A stretch of 64,000 nucleotides of DNA, from the NCBI RefSeq assembly GCF_949628265.1, contig NC_088787.1, positions 18,776,501-18,840,500 of the forward strand, read 5' to 3'. The stretch's first letter is position 1. The number at the start of each line of letters is the position of its first letter. The stretch comes from Cloeon dipterum (Eukaryota > Arthropoda > Insecta > Ephemeroptera > Baetidae). Of this stretch, positions 49,289 to 62,500 are shown in pieces. Both the position numbers and the translations under genes were made by a program. A model generated the notes under the pieces. It did not search any database and was not told the DNA's origin. It saw only the letters and a list, made by a program, of their open reading frames with translations.

Positions 49289-52200
49289 GGTTGATTAGGT
49301 TTATTTTAATTTAAACTAAATAGTCTTAGTTGCTTCTGCGGTCAATAACAATTTTTCATATTACCAATAAGATTAACTTTTTAAAACAATAAAACTACAA
49401 TAATAGTATTAACTTTTAATATTAGTTTTAAATAATTATAATAATAAAATAGTTCTTGCTTTTGTTAAACTTTATTAATAATAATATTTTAAATTTTGTT
49501 TGCTAATATATTTTTTAAATTTACAAATAAATTGTGAACCTCCTTCTTATGACGATGGAAGAAAAACTAGTATTTATTTATCACTAGGACATAGTGTGCA
49601 TTAATCAAACTAAAATATTTATCTTTATTAAACATATTAAATTAAAATCAACATTAATGAATAATATTGCTCGCACATTGACTGGTGGCGTGAGCGACAG
49701 TGAATAAAGAGCGTCGGCGTATGTGAGGAGGTGGTGGCGGCGGTGAGAGACGAAATTACCACGGCGGCTAATTAGCGGCTATACACAGTGTGTAATCTCA
49801 TTAATAATGAGGCGGCCATGTTTAATGCCGTTTGCGTTGCCGGATTCATTTGTGCGTGCGTTGTTTTGCTTGGCAACCAATGCTGGCTCGGCCGAGTTCA
49901 CAAGAGGCCCAATCGAGCACCGCACCGAGGTAGGGGAAAATGAAAATGAGCCGTCCGCGGAGTACGAGTACAGAATTTATTTACTCTGCATGCTCTCTCA
50001 GCCGCCGACGTATAGCCAGGCCGCAGCCGCCGCAGCCAGCCAGAAGGATCATTAAGGAAGGAAAAAGAGTTGCATCGCGTGACACGATCCCACGATCTCG
50101 CACGCAGCGCCACCGCCGCCGCATCGCCGCGTCGTCGCTCTAATGAATATTTATTTCGCTCGCTCGGCGCGCCAACAACTTTAATCAAATTCATAATTTC
50201 CATGTGCATGCCGCGCCGAGAGCAGCGCGCAGAGATATTAAATTATAAATTTTATTCACTCCTCCGTGCAATAAATTTTGCTGCTGGCTGCTCGCTCTCT
50301 TCTGCTCTTTTCTTCTCGTTCGTTCGCGCCGTTTATGTTTCGAGTTTTGCTTTTATGGACTTTGTACGAACGCTGCGAGTTAGGAAAATGACTCTTTATT
50401 CCCGAGAGGTGAGTGTGACACGACAGAGCACCTGATATGAAATTTAAATTCTGACGATGGCGATCACTGCCCGCGTGCGTTCACACTGATCGTAACAATT
50501 TTTACAGCCGCAGGCTCTGGTTAATTGTGTTATAGGCAGGCGCAGTTCTTGAAAATTGATTTTTATTCGCCACGCAGAAGATTAAGGGCGTAAATTTATG
50601 AAATTAACTTTCATTCTGATGTTATGAGCTTTTTATGCGCACAGGGGAAATTGATAAAAAAATGTCGTCAAACTTTTAATGTTTTCGGCCGCTCTAATAA
50701 TTTTTTTGAAGCATTGTAAGAAATACAAAATTAGACAAATTTAAAGTGCAAAATTAAATTTTTCATTTAAATTAATTTAAATTAAAGCAGCATTGAAAAT
50801 TGTGTGGCAAATAGAAGGTTTAAGAAAATATAAAGACAAACGTTAATGGTTCAGTTAAAACCCCCGTTATGTTATTCAAGAGAAGAGAGGTTTCTTGCAT
50901 AGTCTGCAGGGCGTCTTTATCAAACTCTTGGGACACCTGAACAGGTAGCCATGTCTATTGTTGCAAACGCGAAGGGGAGTAAAATCCAATTATATGGAGA
51001 TTTTCTGGTGTTAAACATCGAAAGAGGCCTGCTTTGTTAAAAGCTACACGGGGCCGGGTAATTTAGGGTTTACCAGAGTTAAAACATTGGGAAAAAATAC
51101 GTATATAGTGCTAATATCTTTTAATTGTTACATGAAATTAAAAACCTTTTTAAATTAATTTGTGGAAGTAAAATTAAAATTTTCAAAAGATGATCGAAAA
51201 ATTTGGAACTGAACACAATATGTTAGAAAAACAATTTCGAAATTTGAGTACACGCTTAATTGTTGAAGGAGCAAAGAGTCAAGCAAAACAAAGCGCTCCA
51301 CTCACACATGTTTTCACATATGCCAGCAGCCAATTAGTCAGCGTGAGGCTCGCGATATTGTTTCAGCTGATTCAGCCCTTGGCCCGTAGGTTTACGCGTG
51401 TGTCTGTTTCGCCGGCGCGTCTGCCGAGCTGTTTACACAAGTCTCTCTCGCAGGAACGTGAAACGAAGTTCACGCTGGCGGTCGCGGCTACTTGTCCCGC
51501 TGGCTGCGTCCTCACGAGGTGCACGCGTCAGCAGACAGAGCCATTCACTCGACGTCGCAGGGTGCCCAGCAGGGTTCAATCACGTGCACGCGCACCCTCA
51601 AAAGGTTAGCACGCGCGCTTGTTATTAATACATACTGCTCTTGTCGCGTGAACCCGATTTGATGTGCCCATAGCCGAGGCAGATGCTCGCCGCCGCCGGA
51701 GCGCGATATTTCGGGACTGCAGCCAGCCAGCTGAAATTTAAGTGAAAACAAAACAACAGTGATGACGGGTTTTGATTTACAAAACAAACTTGGGGGTCGC
51801 AGCAGGGAAACAGTGAAGATGTTGGATAATGGACCTCTGTCTCTTATGGGGTGACAAATGGAATAAACTAAATCGTTACATGAACAGCGCGGCTATGGAA
51901 GAAAATTGAGCCTTTTATTTCCGCGTGACATTATTAAATTAAGAAAATAGGTTTTATGAGATGGAAATAAATATTCCGTTTGATTTCGCAAGGGAAATAT
52001 AAAAATAGTAAATTGGGCCTAATTATATCCGAATATGGAAACAAATCAAGGTAAACTGAGGAAGAGAAGAGTATCAAAGCAGAGAATCTGCTAATATATA
52101 CAATTGAGAAGAAATAAGTTTACAGTTGCTTAAAAAAATTCACCTTTCTTCTTGTAAAAAGTAGTCCTTACCCATTTTTTAATATAAGTATTAAGCACGG

Positions 52201-55200
52201 CGGTCCCCATAATGGCATGACATGTAATGTACCTAAGCTATTTCAGCAAGTATAAAATAAATTTCGCTATAAATAGTGCAATCAAATAAGTAATAAACAC
52301 GAAAGATTTTAAATTTGGAAAATTTCCCATAATGGAGGTGGAAAGTTCCCATTTGCTTGCACGGTCAGGACGAGAAATTTAAAAACTATATGCAAGGAAA
52401 CCAACCACAAAATCAATTGGAACGCTGTTGTAGCTAATTTATTTTTTTATATATATTTTAACAGTTTAAATTTTACACTTTTCTAAAACTACATAGTATA
52501 ACTTTTTAGTTTTTTTTTTAATTTTTACTTTGTAATTACAGATAAAATTTAAAAAAATTAAAAATACCTGTAGGGTTACCATAACAGGCTTGTAACTTAA
52601 CAGATTAATTGTTTGATTAGTCGGTTTCTTAATAATGATGTTAATTGATAAAAATTTAAATAAATACGAGCGAGGAAATTCCGCGGATTGTTCTACGACT
52701 GGCTCTCAAGAGCAGAAAAACTACGCGCACAACCGATCAAGCATAGAGGCGGGAGAGCACGCAGCCATCTCTCTTAATAAACGCCATTTATAGGGAAGGT
52801 GTGCTTTCTCAATCCCGTGACCCCGAGATAAGTTGGTGACTACCGACTTGAGGACACGAACCCGGCCTGCTGAAGAATTCTCCTCTGATATTCAAGCTTT
52901 TCAAGATATATTTAAAAAAATATTTATTTTAAATTTTAACAATTAACATCCATATTGAGATCCCGACTTAAGGTGAAAATTAAGTTGTTGAGATCCGAGC
53001 CAATAAGGATAGCTCTACAAATCTACTACTCTTGCGCTGAAATGTAATTAATCGAGACAAATCTTCGTCTTAGGAGCTCTACTAAGTTTTTAATAAAATA
53101 AGAAATTAGAACACACAAGTAGGAGAAAAAATTCCCTAATAGTTGGTTGATATTTCCATGCTTTATACAGCAGCCAAGAAGAGAAATCTACAAATTTGAA
53201 CGTTAATATCAATTGAACAAAAATATCATTTGTGTTTAAATTTAAATGCTAAAACAGTTTGAATATATGAACTCTTTCTTTTTCACCACAGTATAAAATA
53301 AAATTCCACAAATTTGAAATATTAGAAACACTTACAATTTTGACCTATTATAATTAAATTCCCCAACCATTTTAAACATTGTGCAAAATTGCAGAAAGAT
53401 TTAGCTTTTTGAGACGGTCTTCGACAGAAGAATTTTAGGGTTGCTCCGTAAAATGATACTTTTTTGTAACGCTTAAATTTTCGAATAGAAAACGGCGAAG
53501 CACTTCTAGCTTTTCACCTCAATAAAACGACACAGAATACAAGATGTAAAAAGAGAAGTGATGTGCTTGCTCCAGCAGCAAAGGATACTCTCGTTTCTGA
53601 AGCGAGAAGGCAAAGCCTTTAAACCCTTTTCATGTGATGCTTTTATGTGCGCTGAGTTGTATCGTTCTCGTTCGTTGCACCACGCGCACTGGTGACAAAA
53701 ACTGTTCCCTAGGCCTAAACGATTTGTTTGGCGCTCTTTTCTAACAAGTTACATACAAAATCATTCGGTGGCACAATCTCACATTCTGCCCCAGGTAACA
53801 CTCGAGAGGAGAGCTCTCATTTCTTGTCCGAGTTTAATCAACCTTGACGTGTCTTTAAGAGCGATGTCTTCGCTATTAACTAATCTGCTTGCGACTAATC
53901 TTCTACAAAATCGCGACAGAAATTGCTCCAAATGCACGTATACATCACCTAATTTTCTTGGATAAAAATAAATAGATTAATGTTTCAAATTAGAGATTTC
54001 TAAAAGGTTTTAATTGGTAATTAAGACGTGATGTCTGTATTTCAATTCAAAAGCTGCTGCTTTTTTATTTCTAATTTGGGGGGGGGGGGGGGTATTAGCC
54101 AGGAAAGGTGTAAAAAGTAGAATAGTTTAATCAAAGTCTGGAGTATATCAGGGCTTCATTTTAGTTTTAAAAAAAAATATTTACTTGGTGATTTTCGAAT
54201 ATTCAAAAAATGTTTACACGACCAAATCTCAGCTTCTAATTATCAGATTTTCAAAATCCGCACACCGCTAGACTATTCTCAACCTTAACTAGATATAGCC
54301 AAATTATCCAACCTTTCAACTCTCCGTTTCACCCTGAAAAACGTAAATTTACAATTATTGTTGTTAGCACCTAATTACATAACGGACTTAACTTTTTATC
54401 ACCCTTAAACTTGATAATAAAGTTTTTTATATTTAAAATGCAACACTTGAAACCCGAGATTAACCCTGTCACACTAACGTTTGTAATAAAAAACGGTCTT
54501 TTGAAGAAAAATCGTGTTCCACTAAATCTTGACTTCTTCATAGTATCACATTTACAAAAAGTGCACACCGTTTGACTATAGATATCTGAAGCGGTCAGAG
54601 ATTGTCATCCCTTTAAACCCCTTTTCAACCCATTACAAATACAAAAAATGCAATTTTCGCAGGTTGGAAGCAAACGACGCGACTAATAAAGCACAAATAT
54701 AAAATTAAAAATGTATCGATTTCAATCTGACCAATCTTCCTTCTTTTCCAGCCCCTGGAATGAAAATGCTAAGACCTTGATTAGTTGTGATTAAAAATAT
54801 TAGATTTTCATCTGATTTTACTCATTTTTCCACTCTGCATTGGGTTGATGTGGGCAATAAAATATCACAATGATATAATTATTTATGTTAATAATTTTCA
54901 GAGTGTTTAAGCTCTTATCTGTTGTACATATGAGAGAATATTATCGAGTATTTAAAGTCAAATTTCCTAAGTTTGAGAGACTATTGTAGGTAAAAATACG
55001 TTAAAGTGAATCGCCAAATGAATGAATTTACAAAATAAGATTGCGTTGTGCTGGAAAAAACTGCTAACCTTACATTCTTCTTGGTATTATTGAGGTCGAT
55101 GAACTGTGTGATGCTGACATTAAAAGTTGCTTTAGAGATGCAAAAGCATGAAAAAAGCATATATAATTTTACGGGCTATATATTTAATATGACGCGTGGA

Positions 55201-56985
55201 TTGCTTTTGAAAAACTAATCTACCTAAATGCCGCTCAAGAACAAACGGTGCAGAATATTCAAGCGTGACTAACTTTTCTAAAATAATCTTATTTTAAACC
55301 GTTATTTTCATAAAATAGATGGTACAATTTGATTTTCCATTAAAAGGCAACCTGAACCGTCAGTAGGGGGATAATGTATTGTAACATCTTACAAAAAAAT
55401 TGTTCATCCCTTAAAACAATGGTTTGTTATAGTATGACTTTTGTGAAATTCGAAAGTTGCATGTGTGATCGTTTCCTCCCTGAAATAAAAGTGCGAGCTT
55501 AGCGCAGCGGATTGTATTTATTTGTTGCCATAGCAATGCTCGCATATTCGCGTCGGCATATCTCTTTGCACCTGATCCAAGCATCCAGCACCCATCCATC
55601 TCGGCAGAACGCATGACGATGATGAGACCGCTCAGCTCTTTGAAGTGTCAAACACACACCAAGCTGCGAGTTCAGTGAAGCATACACGCGTATTGGACGG
55701 GAAGGGCCAAACTTCTGCTTGGGACGAAATTTCAGCTCGATTGAGGCTTTTGTGTCGATTTTCAAACATGTGTCAGCCAAAGTAACAATTTATTGGATAT
55801 GTGGTGGAAAAGATTTTTGAATCATAGAAACGTGCCAGCAGCTTTTTGGTAAATATATCAATGTGAATGACTATTGTAACTCTCAAAACCAATCTTATTC
55901 AAACTGTCGAAAAGGAAGCAGGTGGAATTTTGTTGTTTTGCTAAGAATAAAAGGTAATTTTTGTAAGAACCTGAAAATATTTTCCCTTGCCTAAAAAACT
56001 TCATGAATATGCCTCTAATTTCGAAATTGTGTTCACTGCGCACCGAAAAAATCACCAGTAATTAAATTAATTCAATTTAAAACAGCCAAAAATGGGAATA
56101 CAAAAATGGTTATAAAATTTGACTTTTAAAATTTTTAGAGATTTTTTCGACTTTTTTGCAAGCTCAAACTTAAGTAATTTCTCTGATCTGGAGGAGTGGT
56201 ATGGAAAAATGCTCTACCTGATTTTTTATTTCGTATTTGATTATTTTGAAGCCAATTCAGGCCCACGCTTTACCTCAAATGGATGGTGAGAGAGAAAAAC
56301 GTAATTTGAATCTGTCTCTACTTTGAGATCCACGTCAAAATATGGAAAAGGCAAGCATATAGTGGAAGGGAAGACACTGATAACGACTTAAGGATGGCTC
56401 CTAAAAAAATCCTGATCGCGGGATTAATTCGAAAAATTTTCCCACAACCCGCAGCCATGCTGGTGCTCGTAATTAAAACCTCTGCTCTCATCATCAGCCA
56501 GGCCAAATCCGAAAAAAGAAAGAAAATGTGAAGGAGTGCACGCACGCAGCCTCTCTCATGTGTGGCAGCAGATAAGGCGCGCGGAGCAAGTGCAATTCAT
56601 CATTCGCCATGCGAGCTGGCACGGTTGTCAAAAGTGTAGGAGCCGCGGCCCATAAAAACGCCAAAAGTGACGCGGCGGGCATACATCAAATGAGCTGGAA
56701 ATTTACACCGAGAAACAAAGTTCGAAGCAACTCGTCCAAGACGGCTCGCTGTGTTTTTAACCTACAGGTGCTCTTTCTCGGGTGGTTAGTAATTATCGGG
56801 AAAAGGAGCTGCTGCTGCCTCTGCGGGGGTCGCGTCTCGTTTCACATTTGCTGCTGGGCCCACGGTCTGGCCGCCGTTTTTTTAAAACAAAGGGGCGGGT
56901 TTATTGGGGGGCGGCACCTGTTTAGTTAGGCACTTAATTAAGCGGCAGTAACTCACCAACGCCGAGCGAAAGGCTCCGGGCCTGA

Positions 56986-56986
<1 letters not shown>
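49289..56986. other. Gene-poor block; CpG-rich islands that may include non-coding promoters
   Basis: Strong GC-rich islands lie at 49650-50500, 51280-51740 and 56440-56950, with weaker ones at 52670-52880 and 55480-55760. The 51.3-51.7 kb island has many CpG and CGCG words and could be a promoter with an untranslated first exon, but no TATA box or coding exon supports this. Remaining sequence is AT-rich. Frames of 80-139 codons inside the islands overlap on both strands and have no recognisable domain. Confidence 0.35.
54078..54092. repeat. Homopolymer run of 15 G
   Basis: An isolated G15 in AT-rich DNA. It could form G-quadruplex structures or be a consensus-length artefact. Confidence 0.85.
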
Positions 56987-57029
<43 letters not shown>

Positions 57030-57035
57030 GCACAC
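56987..57035. repeat. (CA)n microsatellite
   Basis: About 20 CA units, then CACG variants, followed by a short CTG run, inside a GC-richer island. Confidence 0.9.
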
Positions 57036-60000
57036 TATACTGCTGCTGCTGCGTTGATGAGGAGCTGCCAAAAGGATGTTGCTGCTGATTAGCACCTCGC
57101 CGGCTATCGCCAATAAAACTGTTTACAAATCAATCTCGCCTCGCCTCCGGCCTGAAATGGATATATTGCGTCTTGCCGCCGCTCAAGCTTTCGGCTTGAA
57201 TTAAAACAAAGCGGCTGACACGCAGCGTTTGCTGACGCGCGGTTGTGCTCTCTCTTTGAGAAACGCTGCGATTGCTTTGTAGAGGAGCGAGGAAAATCGC
57301 GATTAAATTAAATCTATTTTCTTTCTAGGTTTAAAAATCACCATCTGAAGTACTCCTGGATATACTTTCAACTCAAATCACTTGCCAGAAATTGTTCAGA
57401 ACACGTGAAATTTGTTTTCCTTTTTTTTATAGAAATTTTGCGATCCTAGGAATGAATATTTTCACTGTGTGATTTATTGAATGATTGTTTGCGAAAAAGG
57501 TTCGGATCGAATGGGCCAGGAGAGAAAAGCGACTAATGCGCGAGACGCCCTTTATAGTCAAAGGAATTCCTGGCTTGACAAGCAAACGATGAATAGGGCA
57601 AAAATCTTTTTCGTAGATAATTTCTGGCTTTAGTGAGCTTGTTAAAGTGACAGAGTGCCGGTCCCTGAAAAAGGAATCACGGGTACGAATACAGGTCCTG
57701 AATAATCTTTTGCAGCAAAGAGAAGAATATTTTTGAGAGTTGAAGCACATAGAATCAAGCGTAGAAAATGATTGTTTATTCAATTCAAACCAAGTGAATT
57801 AAATAATGGGTGTCGATATTAATAATTCTTATTGGGTCACACAGCTCTTGAACTTTTTTGAAACGTCTCTAATGATGACACTTGTGAAATAACTATAAAT
57901 TAGTTGTAAAATTTTTGGTTTATTTTAATTTTACTTAATATAGAGCCATTGAAAGTGTTTGCAATGAAGATTATCCTTACTGAATTGCTTAGTAATGGTT
58001 AAATTGGCAAATAGCATAAAATTAATGCAGTCTGAAAAGCACAAAAATTATTAGCTCCACACAAATAGTTTGAATTGGTTGGCTCGGTCGTCGTGTTGTT
58101 GCGGATGCTATTTCGAGAGACAGCGCAGTGACTGACACTAACTCGTTTTCCGCGCCGATCGCAGGCACAGCGCGCGAGCAGGAGGAGCGACGACGGTCGG
58201 CGAATTATTGATTGCACCGGCGCAGCACGGCAATAAAACGCACTCACCTATACCGTTTAATGTGAATTCTAACTCGCGGGCCGCAGCGAGTCCATTTGCT
58301 CACGAGATAGATGGATGGATTACACGCGCAGGGACACATCGCGGGCCGATTTGATGGATTATCGATATGCGCGGCGGCCGACGTGATTCTATTTTTTCCT
58401 CCTTTTAAATATTACATTATACGCTCTGTGTCTTCGGCGTGTATGGAGCGGAGCGAGATGCTGCCTGGCTGTGTTCTTTGTATCTGTCAGAGGAGGTAAT
58501 GGTTGCCAGCGGGCGGTCTCTACTCCTCTCCTCGTCTGATTGGATCACATATTATCTCTCCTCTCTTCTGCTCTGCCTTTATTTCTCCTCATATCACGGC
58601 TTTAATTTTTATTATCATCTCTCCGCCTGCTCTCCCGTCATGACTTTTGCCTCCGTGAATCTACGCAGTCATCTTCTTGCCTTAAATTAAATTAACGCAA
58701 TTTTTCACATTCCTCACGCACCTTTCTCAAAAGATTCTTGTGTTGCACCTGCGCACTCTTAATTAATACTCACTTTGAATGCAGTAATTTTTGCACCATT
58801 TTTTAATGGCAAATTTTTATTTATATATAGTATCATAAACTGTCTTGTAAATCAGCCCGTTATTATATGGGTACTGGAACTGATTTGCAAAATTTTAATT
58901 TTATTCTCAACCAGAAAATTTAAACTTCCTAAATAAATTGAGCTTTTTAATCATAGAAATCGAACCGGTGCGCACTTGAAGAGGATTGGTAGTGCAAACA
59001 TCCGAAAAATCCTTATTGCTAATGCATATAAAATAATCCCTAAAGAATCAATTAAAGCTAAAATTGGCCTAATAAATTTTTGAGAAAGAGCATGGACGGA
59101 AAGTTTTAGCATGTTTTTCAAATGGTGAGATCTGTCTCCCTGCTTGAAATCTTATTTTATTTCTTTACGACAAAGAGTTTCCCCAATAAAGTGTCAAACA
59201 CCGCGTTGGATAGATCTCGATGAGAGGAGAAAATATGGTCCAGCGATGTAAATTTCTGAGAAAGTGAGCAAATATTGAACTTTAATTGTATAGCAAGGTC
59301 ATCATTAATTTGATTATTGCACATCGTCCTGCTCGCGGTAAATTTGCGCATCATTCAACAAACACCAAAATTTTCATTGTCGAATGGATTGTTGCCCTTT
59401 TCTTGCAACAAAAAAATTCGCGTTTGGTTGTTAAAAGTTGCGCAATTTTGCCGCTACCAGGAATCGTCCTGGTAGAGCAAAATTTGACCATATTACTTAC
59501 CATGTAGTCAACAATTCTAACAATTTTCAATTGTTGTCCTGTTATCGATCAACTTTATTGACGATTTTTTTTTATTAAAATTAAAAAATACCGTGTACAC
59601 AAATCGATGTCGTTCCAATTTGGAAAATTAAATCTTTGAAGGGTTTAAGATTTCCTCAAGCTAATGTGTTGTTAAATATTTTACAGGAAAAGCTAAGATG
59701 AAAAAATAATTTTGGATTATAAATGGAATAGTTTATTTAACAAATGTGTTGCGTGTGCTATTTTTTGCAACATAATACGTGAGAAAGCAGTTTTTTGCTT
59801 AAAATATTCAACCTATGATAGCTTTGAGTCCACTCACTAATTTGGCAATCACAAGAAAAGTTTTTGTTTTAATATTTTCACTTAGCAAAAGTTTCAAATC
59901 TGCGGTACAAGAAAATTTGTTTGAATAAAATCATTTAAATTAATAAAACGTTATCACTTTAAATTAAATCTCCCCTTCACAATATGGTGAAATTGGTTTT

Positions 60001-62347
60001 CATTTCCGCGCCAAATTCACAAAAGCAGAAAGAAATAAATTTAAGAGATTTCTTTGGTGCTGGGAAGAAATTAGAGTAACTTCAATTTCGGCGCAAAGGA
60101 GCAGAGTCTGGTGTCGGGGGCGGGCGGGCGGGCAGGGGCGTCAAACGGCAAACACAGAGAGTAATAAAAAGGGCCCCTTTTATCAAGCGGGTGGAAGGAA
60201 AGGGACCCCCGGTGGGCGACAGAAATTGCAGAGCACCCTTCCTGCTCCGCCACCCCGCAACAATCGTACTTAGTCTTTGTCACGCCATGAGCAGTGAGAG
60301 ATGCGTTCGTTCGTTTTCATTCTCTCACCTTTTCTATTATATCAGCACGCGCGCGCCCTTCTCGCAGGGCTAAATGAGAAATAATGTCGCCCCGCCGCTG
60401 CCACCGCCGAAATTATCCCTCGTCCCGACGAGACAAGTGCATTATTTCACGAGAGCACCACTTTCCCGGTGGCAATGGCTATGGCTCACCTCTCTGCGAT
60501 ACTTATTACACTCCCTTCCTGTTCACTCTCTCTCTTTCTGATTTATGTTTGCGCTTCTTCCGTTGATTTCCACAGTAGCCATTAGTGGTTGAAAAATTTC
60601 TGATTCGAGAAATTATCAATTGGTGAGATAGAGAACACTGCATCAACCTGGCACAAATCACACAAGGGGAGGTTGGGAGTAGAAAAATTCAAATATTAAT
60701 CTATTTTGCACTAATTCTTAACTTCCAACTTCAATTGTACGTATGTCAGTTCCAGGAGTCATTCTCAGATGAGTACTGCTGAATGACAAAATGTCACGTG
60801 TCAGAGGATAAAATTGGCATGAGATCAAGCAAGCTCAACGAAATTTACACAAGAAACCAGACTTTACAATAGAAGATTGCGTGAGATCAACGTTTCATCA
60901 AAATTTTCATTTGAATGGGAAATTTTTTGATTTTTGTAATTAATGGGAAATATTCCAAATCTCGGATTTAAACCATCACACTACACACCGATGGACTCAT
61001 CTCGACCTCCCCGCCTTGACCAGCTGATAAGAGAAACTTCCTGCATCGTCAATAAGGTGATTAAAGAAACTCATTTACAGTTGAATCCATGTTAAATATA
61101 ATAAATAATATTAAAGGCTGCAAGTAAATGAAACTATAAAAACCATCTATACTTTGACAAAAAAAACTCTTTAATAACGCCCTTTACCAGGGAAAACCGT
61201 CTACAAACAATAAATGTCACGATTCCCTGCATGCATTCATTTTTTGTCTCACCCGGGTCGAAACGTGGTTTTCCTAAAAATGATTTTTCAACCCTTATCA
61301 CACTCTCGATGTCTCAATGAGGCATCTGCTGCTCAAACAAACGCGTAGAAGATCAATTTCACTTTTCACATCTCGTTTAAACGGGAGGAGAAAAAAATAA
61401 ATTCAATTAGTTTCCCCTTACAACCGTTGATCGATTGTCCTAACATGGGAAGCCGAAACAATTTTTTTGCTCCGAGATTGGATGTCACTTGCTTGTATAT
61501 AAACGCTGGCTTTCACTTTCAGATGAAATCGCCTGCGCTCTGCTCGGTGGATTGCGTGATTCCATTTGCCAGATAAGTACACATAGTTGGGAACAAATAG
61601 AATGATATAAAACCAGCAAGCAACCGAGTTGGCTTGATTGTTAACTGCGTGCATATAGAAAGTGAAACCGTTTGAGAACGGAGCCGGTGCGCTGGAGTGA
61701 GTCGGTACAATGCCGATTGTGGGTCCCCGAGCGCGTGTGATGGATTTAATCATGCAATAGCAGTCCAATAATTCTCCACGCGCGGTTTCTACATATGTAC
61801 GTATACACACACACTCGCTCTCTCAGGTATACACAAGAGCAGAGATGGCAAAAAGAGATATGGTAATCGTTATTGCGCCGGCCGACGCGCGGGCAGGGGA
61901 AGGAGCAGAAAAGATAAATATTACTAGTGAGAGAGGGACAGCCACTTTTCGTACACACACACATCAGGTGCCGCTTGCAGACGAGCCACGCAGAGATAAT
62001 GGCGAGAGAGAGCAAGCCTTTGTGTCATAAAATTCATTAGTCGGCTATTGTGTTTGCGCCCAACGATCGTTGCGTGGACGGGCCGATATTTTATTAAAAT
62101 GTGCGCGATGAGGCAGGATTAAAAGGGGTAAAAAACATGACGTATAGTGTGTGTCAAATTCAATTATACGGAAGACAACACAGCGAGTGTGGGAAATTCA
62201 CCAGTTTTTTACAAAAGCGCATATAATATTTATATAAATATTTTGTGCTAATGGTGTAGAACTTTTGATGGAAAATAGTTGGACTGGCATATTTTAGAAG
62301 ATCATTTAAAGCAATCGATTAATTATTTGTTATTTTATTTTATCGGT
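57036..62347. other. Gene-poor block with GC-richer islands
   Basis: Islands at about 57036-57300, 58080-58700, 60050-60560 and 61240-62100, separated by AT-rich DNA. A TATATAAA near 61497 lies about 25 bp upstream of TTTCAGATG, a promoter-like arrangement, but the following frame stops after 17 codons. No exon can be supported. Confidence 0.35.
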
Positions 62348-62500
62348 TCACCTCTTTTGAGATGGGCTACCCCCTGGAGACAAACAACTCGCAAAAACTC
62401 CGCGTCCCAATGACATCGCGAACGATTAACATGGGCTCTCGGGAGCACCGAATTTGGGGGCGAATATTTGCATTATTTTGTGGATGGGGTGCGGGTTTTG
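62348..62500 (+). repeat. Repeat copy related to 34264-34440
   Basis: 62348-62388 matches 34264-34304 at 34 of 41 bases, including the 5S box-C-like GAGATGGG..ACCCCCTGG. Downstream, TTTGGGGGCGAATATTTGCATT resembles the reverse complement of the corresponding part of the 34-kb copy, suggesting rearrangement within the element. Ends are approximate. Confidence 0.45.

Noticed and set aside
49807-50435. Several 67-121-codon frames on both strands
   Set aside because: All lie in a CpG-rich island, overlap one another and are rich in Arg, Ser and Ala. Best explained by base composition.
51190-51609. 139-codon plus-strand frame
   Set aside because: Begins in AT-rich DNA and runs through a CpG island with two other open frames; no domain or splice evidence.
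52800-52875. tRNA-like words (GGGTTCGTG on the minus strand)
   Set aside because: The T-loop consensus and a pairing acceptor stem are absent. No convincing tRNA was found anywhere in the window.
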